Source: Prostheceraeus crozeri (taxonomy: Eukaryota; Platyhelminthes; Polycladida; Euryleptidae). Taken from it: DNA of 64,000 bases. This document shows, piece after piece, positions 39,301 to 51,300 of the stretch. A model generated the notes under the pieces. It had not been told where the DNA came from, did no database searches, and was given only the letters and a program-made list of their open reading frames with translations. Numbering within the stretch: the stretch's first letter is position 1; each line of letters begins with the position of its first letter. Where the stretch lies: positions 1 through 64,000 of the forward strand of contig CAJQUW010011506.1 in assembly GCA_907163375.1 (NCBI GenBank), read 5' to 3'. Position numbers and translations under genes: made by a program.

Positions 39301-42300
39301 ACACAGTTTACTCGTGTGTCACACGGTTTGGCCCTGCTGCACACGGTCACACGAATGAAACTATCAATACACACGGCAACTCCCCTTTACTTCAATTACA
39401 CACGAAATTGTCATTAATTTTAAGCGATATTTGTTTTAAGTTTGGCCCTGCAAAAGTGATTTACCACAAACCTTTTTAAATCTGTCACCTTGTTTAAGTG
39501 ATGTGTTCATTATAGCAAAGTCTTGCCTTGCGGTACTGGCCGATGCGCCTCTATGGATATATGTGTGCGCCCCCCCCCCGATGTTTGGACCCCTCCCTTT
39601 CGAAAATTCAGGATCCGCCCCTGGAATGTCACACTCCAATATTTCGTCTGGCTTTCGCGCTACCGAAATTTTTCCGCTTGACTCATCCATAGTCTCAGAT
39701 GCGCTTGCATCAGAATCAGTTTTCATTCCCCAAGTGACAGATGAAATTTTGCAGGATAATGTCTCGGCGGAGAATTCCGTTTTAGAGGCAATCAGACCCA
39801 TGCCTCGCTACCAAGTGACCGAGCGTAAAGCAGGTCGAAGGAAGGGCTGATTAAGAATTGTAACTCGACACCGGAAAAGATGAAGATCGTGGAGTTAGAG
39901 AAGAGCAGTCGCAAAACTGTAAAATGCACCAGGTAGCTGGACATCCATCTCCAATCGGATGACGATGACATTCCACTAGCTTCATCGAAGGGCCCCAAGA
40001 ATGTTCCGACTCTCAGTGTAGCTCCAAAAGAGATTTGTGCAGGAAAATGGTACCTTGTTTCCATTCGCGGCGACACCAGAAGCAAAAAAAGCAATTTTCG
40101 CTACATTGCTCGCGCTATCACCAATATCGATGACGACGGGGATACGCTGATGAACGGGTACCGAAGCCTCAAAGTGTTGACATCAAAGAGAATTGAAACT
40201 TATTTTTTCAGTTCCTCTTCGTATTCGTATAAGTTAGCTTCTGGTATTGTTTGTTACATTTTATGGAGTTTTCTATTACAATTTGCGCAAATGCTAACGC
40301 CACGCAAAAACTAAATATAGACTTACCACGATCAGCTTAACGATAGTCACTTCAGTTGCAAACTCGAGATAGAGCTACTCCCATACAGAACTGCATAGAA
40401 TAACTGAATAATATACTTATTGTCTATCTCAATTCATTGATATCAAAAAATGAAAATATGTTCAGGCAGTCGGGAGAACGAAAGAGAGAGCGTTGTACAT
40501 ACAGGTGTACTAACATCTAATGAATTTTTGAAACGATTGCTATACAATATCGGGCTTTCACCAGACGTCAGAGAAATCGCGGGATTTGCATTTCGATTTG
40601 AAAATCTCATGCCAGGTTTTAATGCGACAACGCATATTTTGTGCGATAACCAGATCTACTTATTGTTATAGTTTATGTCTGCATGTGAAAAGATAACTTA
40701 TTATTAATTCATGGACATTAAGGCACATGTCTATCTGATATCAGTGCATCGTTCAAAATACTCGTCAAAGACTTAAAAAAATGCCTAGTGTTGTTCAGCC
40801 TACACTAGTCTAAGCATGCCATCGGTGAATGAATTAAGCTTGCTAATCCCGCGATCAGAAAAAGTTGGGATTTTGAAAACCCTACTATACAGGTAATTAC
40901 ACTTATTACTTCGCCTAATCCTCTTCCGGTGTAATCACATGCGAACCCAAGATGAGTGCATGATTTACAAAGATCAGCAGAAGTGTTATTTCCAAGAAAA
41001 ATGTTGAATGTTACAAAAACATAATGAAAGTTTGGCGCGAGTTGATAGACCCGGGTATATTAGGTGGAGGGGTATATAAAGTGGAAAACTCTGGTAGCCA
41101 TTGGTTAACCGGGATTAATTTGTTCAGGAAGAATCATTCTCATTTGAGTTGCTATTCAGCTTAGCTTACGGTAAAAAAGCATGCAAAATATTCTTCAATC
41201 GCTCAATCCCGAGCTAGGGATTTTGGAATCTCAATGTGCTCGTGCAATATATTGAGGAAGTAGTTGTAATTTTGATTATCTTGCCATTTTACTTGTATGT
41301 AGATACAGCTGGTGTGCTTATATTTTGTGAATCTCGATCCCGGGTCAGAGCTTGTAATCCCGAATCCCGGGATCAAGAAAAGTCGGGATATTGGATGCAG
41401 GCTCTAATCCCGGGTCTTCACTCTGCCAATCCTGAATTTCAAGAAATCGCAGATTGAAAATGCAAAAATCAAGAATTCGCAACTGTTTGCCTGTTACTCT
41501 CAAAGTTGCCGTTATCAATTTGTGGAAAAAAGGGCAATAAACTTTAAGTTGATTTGTCAATTGTGATAAAGGCCCTCTTGCAAAAACCGACTTTTGGAAA
41601 TTCCCTCTTTCTCTCTCCTTGTGCTATTCCCACATCCCGGTATAATTGTTGGCATACACATGTGTTTTGTCTTAGCATAATTACTATTCTACTCAATCCC
41701 GGAATCCCGTGACCGTGATTTTCAGGGATTGTGGAATCTCTACCCTGTACATACACGTATATTAAGGAAACATAAAGGGCGTATGTATACAATCACACAC
41801 ACAAATATGCTGACGGAATTGTAAATTGTAGGCTACAATTCTTAGTAAGTAATTCAAAGAAAGATATTGAAAAGTTTTCGAAAATCGATTCGGTTTCCCC
41901 TACCGAAGCAGTAAAACATCTATAAAATACCACCAAAATAACAACTGAATTGATAAATTAATTCTGGGAATTCGGGATTTGCACAAACCCAAGGAATCCC
42001 GGCATTTCAATCCCTAACCGCATCATATGCTATTAACATGTAGGCCTATATATGCTTTGTAATGGGGTATTTACGATTCTACTCAATCCTGGGATCCGGG
42101 ATTGAGATTTTCCGGGATTTTGGAATCCCTAACCAATACCATAAGTCAGGAGAATTACAATGGATATTTCTTCATGTTATTAGATTTTAAATTCATGGAT
42201 GTCCATTCATTCCTTAGTATGGATAAGTAAAGTGGGTGCAGTGGTTATAAGCCTACAACGGTAACATGACAATTAGAATGAATAAAGTAAGAAAAAGTTA

Positions 42301-45300
42301 CTTCATCTTTTCTGTAACCTTAATAGATAGTCATTCAATACCGAGCTACAGATATTCCTGGATAAAACATTTCTATTCAGATTTAGATCTATATTCGCAA
42401 TCTAAGATGCCCACATACACTCCCAACTCTAAGTGCGTAACGAGAAAAACTAGCTCTATAACTTCTATAACTTAAATCGTTAAATAGGATTTTCCACTGC
42501 AGTAATGACCAACATTTTATCTTCAACGCTCTTCTCTGGATCCCGATATTTACAACCGGATCCACCGGTCCCCTGCATGCAATCCCTGGCATGTAACAGC
42601 AAGTCACTTTAAGACCCTCATGAGTCACGACATAATAACAAAGGAGCATTGGGAATGCCAGCATTGGTTAGAAAAATAATCCGGTTGGTTGACAATTCTT
42701 CCGCGTCTCTATTATTTTAATGATGCTGATTATCGATGTGATTTTGATTGGAATTTGATACGTAAGTAGGCTCAATCATAACAAAGGAAAACTTTTTGCA
42801 GCATGTATCTGTTACCAATGAACCCCACCAGTTCCATTCACATCGGACGCGGCGCGTCCAACAAAAATGCCTGTTCTCACCGAGCCGCGTGGCGATGGGC
42901 GGTAGAGGGGAAAGGAGAGGTGGGCAACTACTAATATCAAATAATTATGGACACTTCTTATTACTAAATAATTAACATATTCACATTCCTTGTGCTACAT
43001 GCATTCGAACGAGCCCAAGCAGGACACCATAATAAGACACTTTCCCGAGATAGTTAAATGACGTACTCAGTTTTCAGAATTTACATGAAATCAGATGCAA
43101 CATTTCAAGCATAATGATTCGAAAATGATATCTAAACGACATATTCTCGATCAAATACACAGACATTTTGCATTAGATCTACGAGCGTGAACGAAGTGTG
43201 ATATAATCAGCTTCCTAGATCTGCAAGTTTCATGCTAGCGACAGTCTATTAGAGCAACATCCGAGTTAAGTCCATGATGAGTTTTGGTCGACCAAGACTA
43301 GAAAATAGTCTCAATCTGAGAAGAGCAGTGAGTTCAGTATGATATGGGGACAAAAAGGCATTCCGTCCTGTTAGTTTTCGTTAAGTAAATCCGAATCTGC
43401 AGAAAATATTCTCTTGAGTATCAAAATATATAGGCTAAGTTGTGGATGTCGTATGATTTGAGGGAATATCAGATCAGATATTTCACTGCCAATACTATTC
43501 ATAATAACCAAGTGAAATCAATCCTTATGTCAAACTGTCAACACAATTACAAGCTATATCGACTGTTGTCACGCACTGCGATGAGCATGAGTGATAGAAG
43601 CGAGCATTTTTAAGGAGAAAAAAATGACTGCTGTTTGCAAAATAGACATCACCATCATCTTTTTCGCGAAATTTCCTTTTAAATGAAGTGTGTTTCAACT
43701 AAATTGGTTAAGAATTCTGCGATCTGTGTCAAATAAACGATATGAAGCGTTTTGATGACCTCATCGCAATGCTTGAAGGAGTGGCGAACAATCAAAAACA
43801 GATGAAAGAGACCGATATTGTCAAAGTTATTTTTTCCGATTGCAAATGAAGTAATGCATACAAATTCCAGTGATTGACATTGCAAATTAATCGTTAGGAT
43901 ATGACCATTGCCATAAACTACAAAATTTTGCGAAAACTTATCATTTGATTTTTCACATTTGTAAGGAATAGAGTTTTTTAAAGACGCACACATACACAGT
44001 TTGACAACAAGGCACAAGACGAGTGACAGATCATGAAATAGAATTGACGCACGGATTGACTTTGCCATAAGTTAGCTCACAAAACGACTTTTATTAACTT
44101 ATATCGTCTATTCCAGGGTTGCCGTGGGTATGGGGATTCTGTGGGGATACCCATGGGTATGAGTGCTGAGGCCATCTCCACAGCTTCCATAGCGCTTCTA
44201 TGGGGATTCTGAAGATGTTTGACATTCACGCAGCCTACCCATCTCACCACTTGAAATGCATGAAATATCAATGCTGATCATTTTCATATAAGTAACACAC
44301 GCTCAATAATTTTGAATGACTTGTAATGATAGTTCTAGGTGTGTCAAGGACGTCTGAAGGGGAAGAATTCTGCAAGTTTCCTCTATTGAAAAGCCGAATG
44401 GAGACTTAAAAATATTACCTCTAATAGTATAAATAGCTCAGGTAAAATTATTTGTGATATAATTAAGCTTGCGTGATAAATGCGATTAATCATTATTAAC
44501 CTAGATTTTAAACTAATTGCGATGTAGAAGACCTGTTGGGATCAGCCCACAAAGCAAAACACATGAAAATATTTAATGACTTTCGTTGGATACATGAACA
44601 GTGTGATAAAGATTTTTCACACCAAATCATTCAACTGTAAGCCATCTACTCGCATTGTAGTCATAGTTATAATAAAAGCTCAGAATTTTCAATTGTCCAC
44701 GACTTGTCAGAACTTTCATTTATGCATCCTTAACTGCACACTTAAGTGTACCTCAATAAATGGTTCATTTAACTGCAGTTCATCACCACACACAAATGGG
44801 TCAACATCCTGCAAATTCTTGTGCAATAATTCGGTGACATGAGTGGTCGAGAAAATCAGGATGATTTTCATCGAAGTCTATATCTATAATAGTAGACTAG
44901 ATTGATTCAAAGCTTTTTCCTTCACGACGTCTATATAGTCCATTTCTACTGCGAAACAATTCTAGACTTGAGATGCATAAAGGCCAAACTTCAAAATGGT
45001 CACTCTGTCACAAAAAGTCACCTTCAAAAATTCTTATGTAGGCCTTAACGAATATTAAACGGCAATATTCACACATATGAACATGGCATGATCCTCTGAG
45101 CAATAAACAATGGCTATAACACACATTGGGAGATTGCAAACATATGGTTAAGGCCTACATAAGAATTTTTGAAGGTGACTTTTTGTGACAGAGTGACCAT
45201 TTTGAAGTACTGGCAGTGTAGCAACACGTGAATATTTTTTATTTATGTTTAACCCTGTCTTTGTATGCTGATGCACTTCCTATTATTTGAAAATGCACCA

Positions 45301-48300
45301 CTACACATGCACTTACACTACATGCACTTAAAATTATTTGCGGTAAAAATCGAGTCTTCACGAAAAGCAGCTGACTGAAAATATTGTGGGAACATTAAGG
45401 TCTTTTAGGACTTAAGCTAACATTTAAAATTTCAATAGATATATTGATAGATATTCATGCTTGCTTTTGTGAAACTTACTGTACTTAATCACGATTGTCT
45501 ACAGCGAGGAATTTAAGCATAGTTCTTTTGAAATGAATGTGTGAATATTTCCTGAGAATGCTCCGTATAACATGCATACATGATGTAATGTAAGCTTAGG
45601 TTTGATTCCACTTGATGAAGACTTGGTTGCTTAGTGTTATAACAGCGAATATCAAAACAGCAAACGGTAAAAGGCGAATATAAAGAAACATCAAAATTTC
45701 AAAATAGCGTGCTATGCAATGCTCAAGTGTTGTGCAGAACTAAGTACTTACTCTTATTAATATTTCATATCAACATTTTAATAAGGCCATATTTCCTTTA
45801 GTCTACATGTAGTTGTTGAATTTTTATACAAATCTGTTTCCTTTAAGGGAACAGTAATGCAAAAATTGTACCCTTAAAATAATCCTGTAGCATGATGAAG
45901 TAAGAAGTGATGAAATGAAGTAGGATCGACATGGTCAATAACTAGGTTAAGTGAGCCAAAAATCCAAAGTGAGTAAAAGAGGAAGTTTGAAAAACACAAG
46001 CTGATCAATAACCGATTTCTTATGGAAACAAAGAAATAAAAACAATGTCGTCATACTATTAAAAAGAAACATTTCGAGATATAATTACGTTTAGGGTTAA
46101 CTATATGTTATGGTAGTTCTATGAAAAAGGGTGTCATGTCTCATGAATCATTAAAGAATTAAGAGCGGAATGAGAAGAACCTATGTAAACTGTACGCGTA
46201 AGCTGACAGCAGACGACAAAAACTTACGAATCAGTAGAGATAGATAAAGAACACCTATCTGCCAATGCAACCAAATGATTCAGGCAAATAGGCAAATGTA
46301 AGTTTGTAAGTCAAATGCGTGTGTATAGCGGGCTCTATTCAAATATCAATCCTCACGGCAACCCTGGTATATTCTATAGTAATCGGGAGTGTCACTCTAT
46401 CGAAGATTATCAGATAGGTTGAGAGCAATAACAAATAGCAGCCGTTTTTACAGAACAATGACAACTTTCTCATCTTCGCTTCCGATACTCGTTTTGCAGT
46501 AAATAAAATACCATTCATCTCCAAATTAGGGTTTACAACCCTCATCACGACTCTATTTCCGAGATCAAAACTCCCGGGACTACGTCTTCGAGATCTCGCG
46601 AAATTTCGAGATATTTGAAAAATTGACCCAGTGTTCTGAGTGACATAGTGAGGAAGTCAATGGCTTTTTTGAAAACACATCTACATTTTTTCATGTTTTG
46701 AGTTTGATGAATAGACAGCGTGATATGTTTGCCAACCCAAGCCAGCTGGTTAGAGATGAATGTATTATAGGATATCTATGCCATTTCAGCAGTTGTTAAG
46801 CTGAGTCACTGATTCTGGCTTGGCGACTGGCGAGCTGGTGTGTTCACATCACTTCCAAGATGTCCGGCATTATCATCCACGCACTCTATCTAGGGATTGA
46901 AATCAAATTTTCAAAAATTGAAGCAATAAAAGAGTAAAAAGTAGTGGCAGTAGCAGTGTGTTCTAGTTTTTTTATTATAGTGTAAGCTTCGATCTTGCAA
47001 CGGTCGAGACTGAGTGATGACACAATTCAGTGTCTTACCTTACTTCACTATTATTTTTTACGAGTTGACTAGTTTCACGTACATATTTGTCTAGCTCAAG
47101 TTATGGGAGATACAGTATACATTTTACAAGCAGTTAACGTCTTGAATGTTGGTTCGTCCAATGAGGAATTTCAAAAAAGATCATTCTTCATGGACGATCT
47201 ATTTGAAAAATAATAGAAATAACAACACTGTTTATTTTATTTTTCAAACAGATCGTCCATAAACAATCATCTTTTTTTGAAGTCAACGTCTTTTGAAATG
47301 TTCTTTGAAAATTGATGATTTAAAAATTTTATATAAATCTCATTGAGATCCCGGGATTGCGATTATCCAGTTTCGAAAATCCCAGGATTGAGAAATCGGC
47401 TCAAGATTGTAAACCCTATTCCAAATGCATTCATGAATTCGATTTCATGCTTTACGAAGTATGAAAGTGCACTGACACGGGATTTTGATGTTCATTTGGT
47501 CAAGTTGTCCTCACAGGTCAGAACTGTCGGATAGCTATGTCAGGGGTGAACCGCCATAATTGGATCTGTGATACATTTTGTCACATCTTGATATTCGAGA
47601 TGTCACATGCATATTGACATGAAAGTCACATTATGTCACATGCTGATGAAAAAACATTGCCAAAATTTGAAACATGCCGGTGCGCAGAAGATTGGCAGCT
47701 ATCAATTTAGCCTTAAAGGCTGATTTTTTAAGTAAAGCATTTGACGTAATATTCATGATAAATATCAAACGAGGTTTAACGGGACAAAATCAAGAAAAAT
47801 CGTTAATTTATTAATTATTACTAATTATTTTTCTTATTTATATAGTTCCACATGGGTGGTCTCCGTGGCACAGTGCTTGGCTTAGCGATTTTTCGGTCTA
47901 GAGGTCGAGCCCCGAAAGTGTCATTGGAAGTCGTGAGGGAGGGCATCCGGAATAAAGATCCCAAGTCTCCAGATTAAAGTCTGAGACTGTCAGCACCGTC
48001 CAGGCCCGCACTATGGGGAGGGGGAGTAGCGACGTTGAACTATCACTTCATTTCCATAGAGAATTGCCATTGAAAGTGCACAACATTTACCCCGAGATTT
48101 ATGGTAATAACAAAACAGACCATGGGTAAAACCGGGACACATTTAACTTTGTTTAAAGTGGAAAAATTGCACTCAAACCTTGCTCTAGTCTTATTACAAT
48201 TGATTCTTATCATAGTCTCGAATTCATTTATAATTCACTACTTATGGCAAATATGATAGCATAATAAACACGTTCTCGGAATATGTTTCACTATGTGAAT

Positions 48301-51300
48301 TCACAGACCATAGCATTTCACAGAAAATAGGAAAACTTTGTTTTCAGTGAATAAATGCCACTCAGTTTTATAGCGATTACTATTACTTTTGTTTTGTATT
48401 CAGATCAGTGGTATATATAAATACATTCGCGTGCATTATAGGAACTATACATTCGCAGGGACTCCTACGATCTGGACATGACAATCAAGAAACATCTGGC
48501 CACATACAGTGAATGCTACAATTGTGCCATAATACATCGAGGTCAACTTTGAAAAGTCGGACAAATAACAGCACGCTTTCCTGGAGCAAGTAGGCTACAA
48601 GTCGCTATTTGGAGCAAGGAGGGGAAAATCAATCTTGCATATCCCTAATATAAATTATCATCAAAGAATAAAGGAACATTAAAATAATGGCTTCGTTGTT
48701 TCATTCAAACGAAGTTGATGTTCCTCTGTGACTGCTCATATTTTGTGAGAATATTTTCCCGCGACTTCGTCACATTTTGTCACACCAACAACTAAAAACA
48801 CACATTTTGTCCCATTTTATTTTGAGATGAAAAATTGTTACATAATGTCACGTTTTGTCACATCGGCCCACCCCTGCTATGTGGAAAGTCAGTCACTCCT
48901 CTGCACGAACATCTGGCAACGTGTGGTGTCAGGTTTCAGCGCGGGGGTAGAGCAAGCCGCGAGGCGTCTTGGCGCGGGGTGGATTTTCCTATCTCGTAAA
49001 GCAAACCGCGCGTCATTACAGAACTTTTTTCTGAAATTTCTTGGACACGTGGTCCCGCGCGTCTTGTGTGAACAGCATCATAGGTTTGTTAAGGTTCTGA
49101 ACGAAAATTCTGGACGCCTGAGACGCTCCGCGCCGCGTCCGGTGGGAATGGACCTTAAGAGTAATGCTTTAAGTAGCCTACTAGACTCTAATCAAAACAA
49201 CAAATTGATCAACATTCAAACTCAAATAACTCTGCGTAACACCACATTAGCATAGCAACAGTTTGCATGGAAAATTCAGGTTTTATTGCTCATTGTACTT
49301 TATCATTACCAAATTACTTTCAACTAAATCAAAAGAATTTAACTAAAATAATCGGCTAATTAGTCGGCTACCTTCTACCGATTAATCGGTAATCGACCGA
49401 TTAGCAAAATCACTAGTTGGTAGTCATACACCCCAAGTATTTTAGACGGTTGGTCGAACAAAAATCAAATCACACCATTATTTGAAAATTGCTGTAAAAT
49501 ACACTGCCCTCAGCATCACTTCAATATATCATCACGATATGTTTTCATCGGATGACACTTTCAGATCTATGAACGTGATAATGTCATACATTGGAACATC
49601 ATTGTACGGGAGACACCTAGATGTACGGGAGACACCATCGTGCCAGCCGCACATCTTTTGCATGGCAATTTGATAGATTGTAAATTTCATTTCATTCTAT
49701 TGCTCCTCAAAACTAAAGCAAAATGTTTTTATAATTCTATCCCCGAGATCGCAAACCTTAAAACCCGTCGTAGTTGAAAAAGGAAAATGAAATCGGTTAC
49801 TTATTTCCCCCCGCCAGGTTTTCAAATTTGTCTACAATCTGCAGAAATGAATCAATCGTCAGCAAACTTCAGGTAGACATACTTAAGTATACGAGTATTT
49901 TCTACCCACACACAAAACATTTATGCAAATCGGACTAGTACTTCTTGCATTAGAGACGATAACGTGAAGTGTAGCGATGTCAACAGCCTGATCTGACTTC
50001 GTCTGTTCGACTCATTATTGTTAGTCGCGTGTGCATTGTTCTCTCCATAGAGTACTCACTCTATAGTCTTAACTCAAATCAGTTTAGATAAAAGTAAATT
50101 GCTTACTCCAGGTTGTTGCATTTGAGGATTTCCATAAACATAAGGAGTTGCAGCTGGCTGCATTGCGTATTCTGGCTTATCTACCATTTCTTCAATAATC
50201 AAGATCACAACCACACTACACCTGCATGAAAGCGGACGCAATGATGCTCTTTGAAAAAGCGGTGCCGATATGGACAGCAGTTGCCAGTTGTATCGTCCAA
50301 TAAGCGCAAACGCACTGTCATTCCACGGCCAGATTATGGACGGTTAGTTGCCTGAATGGTTTATTGATGTGTGCGTGTGTGTTTGACGTTTTCATCATGC
50401 AAAGAAAATGCTTTCATCATGTGCTGAGAACATTGCCCACATTTGTATTACCACTTAAGATAAGATGACAACGATTCATGCGGTATGAATGCGGAATTAT
50501 CCAGATTTGCTAGACTTAATGGTACTTATGGGTTATCTCCCCCCACGTTTTCAAGTTTGTGTAAAATCCGTAGAAATGAATCAATCGTTACAGAACTTCA
50601 AGTGCACGTGAGTGAGGATATTTTTTACCCACATAGCAAACCTTGTGTAAATTGAACAAGCACTTACTGAATTAGGAGCGATAGCTTGAAGTGAAGCGTC
50701 GCTGCGGCTTGATCTGACTTCCTCTGACCTTCTCGTCTGAGCAGGAAGCACTCGAAGTTAACAAAGTCATTTCCCGACAACTCCTCAAGTGGTGATGACC
50801 AAGTCATATACCTTAGACTAACATTTTCAACTTAATAAAGGTGTGGCAAGGTAGTGGCCGTTGGAAGATTTCAAATAGCAGTTGGATAGTGGATGAAGAG
50901 GGAGAGAGAACAATGCACACACGAGTAACAATAATGCGTCGAACAGACGAAGTCAGAGCATGCTGTTGACCAGAGCTGGAAAAATTCCACTGAAATTTTT
51001 TAATTCCAATTCCAGAGCAGAAATTCCAATTCCAGTCGAACAAGTTCAATTCAATTCCAATTCCAATTCCATAATGAAATTCAATTCCGATAATTGCATG
51101 GCGCGTATATGTTGATGTATCTAAAGTTTCCTCGCTTCAATCTAACCCATGTGCCCGTATCCTATCCTCGTTATTCCTGTGTGCCGTTCCCTGCGTCGTT
51201 CCTATGTGCGTTCTCATGTTCATAGTTCACATTTCTTGTGTACATGTACATGTATATATGTAGCCGGTCAGCCTACGCCATTTTCGTTTCGTAAACGAGA

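Larger units (their letters stand above)
37857..40195 (+). pseudogene. pogo/jerky-like (DDE_1) transposase, frameshifted and interrupted
   Basis: ATG at 37857 opens MVRNYKRKTTR; a shift then leads to VVEEARRLRRDGYSVREAAR and HVGIPIQTLR, the pogo/Tigger HTH. The next segments have HKKAGAEWLRSFLARNHLSI (CENP-B-type HTH), FIYNLDETGT (first D) and RVLLLMDNHESY (second D). The frame is cut by a 699-bp insertion at 38924-39622, after which SHSNISSGFRATEIFPLD continues. Several frame breaks make it inactive. The element's own TIRs were not identified. Confidence 0.88.

Noticed and set aside
43679..44068. 129-residue minus-strand open frame
   Set aside because: It has no recognisable motif, ordinary AT-rich composition and no splice or family context, so it is taken as a chance open frame.
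47855..47930. Functional tRNA gene
   Set aside because: Box-like words are present, but the acceptor and anticodon stems do not pair, and a SINE body follows.
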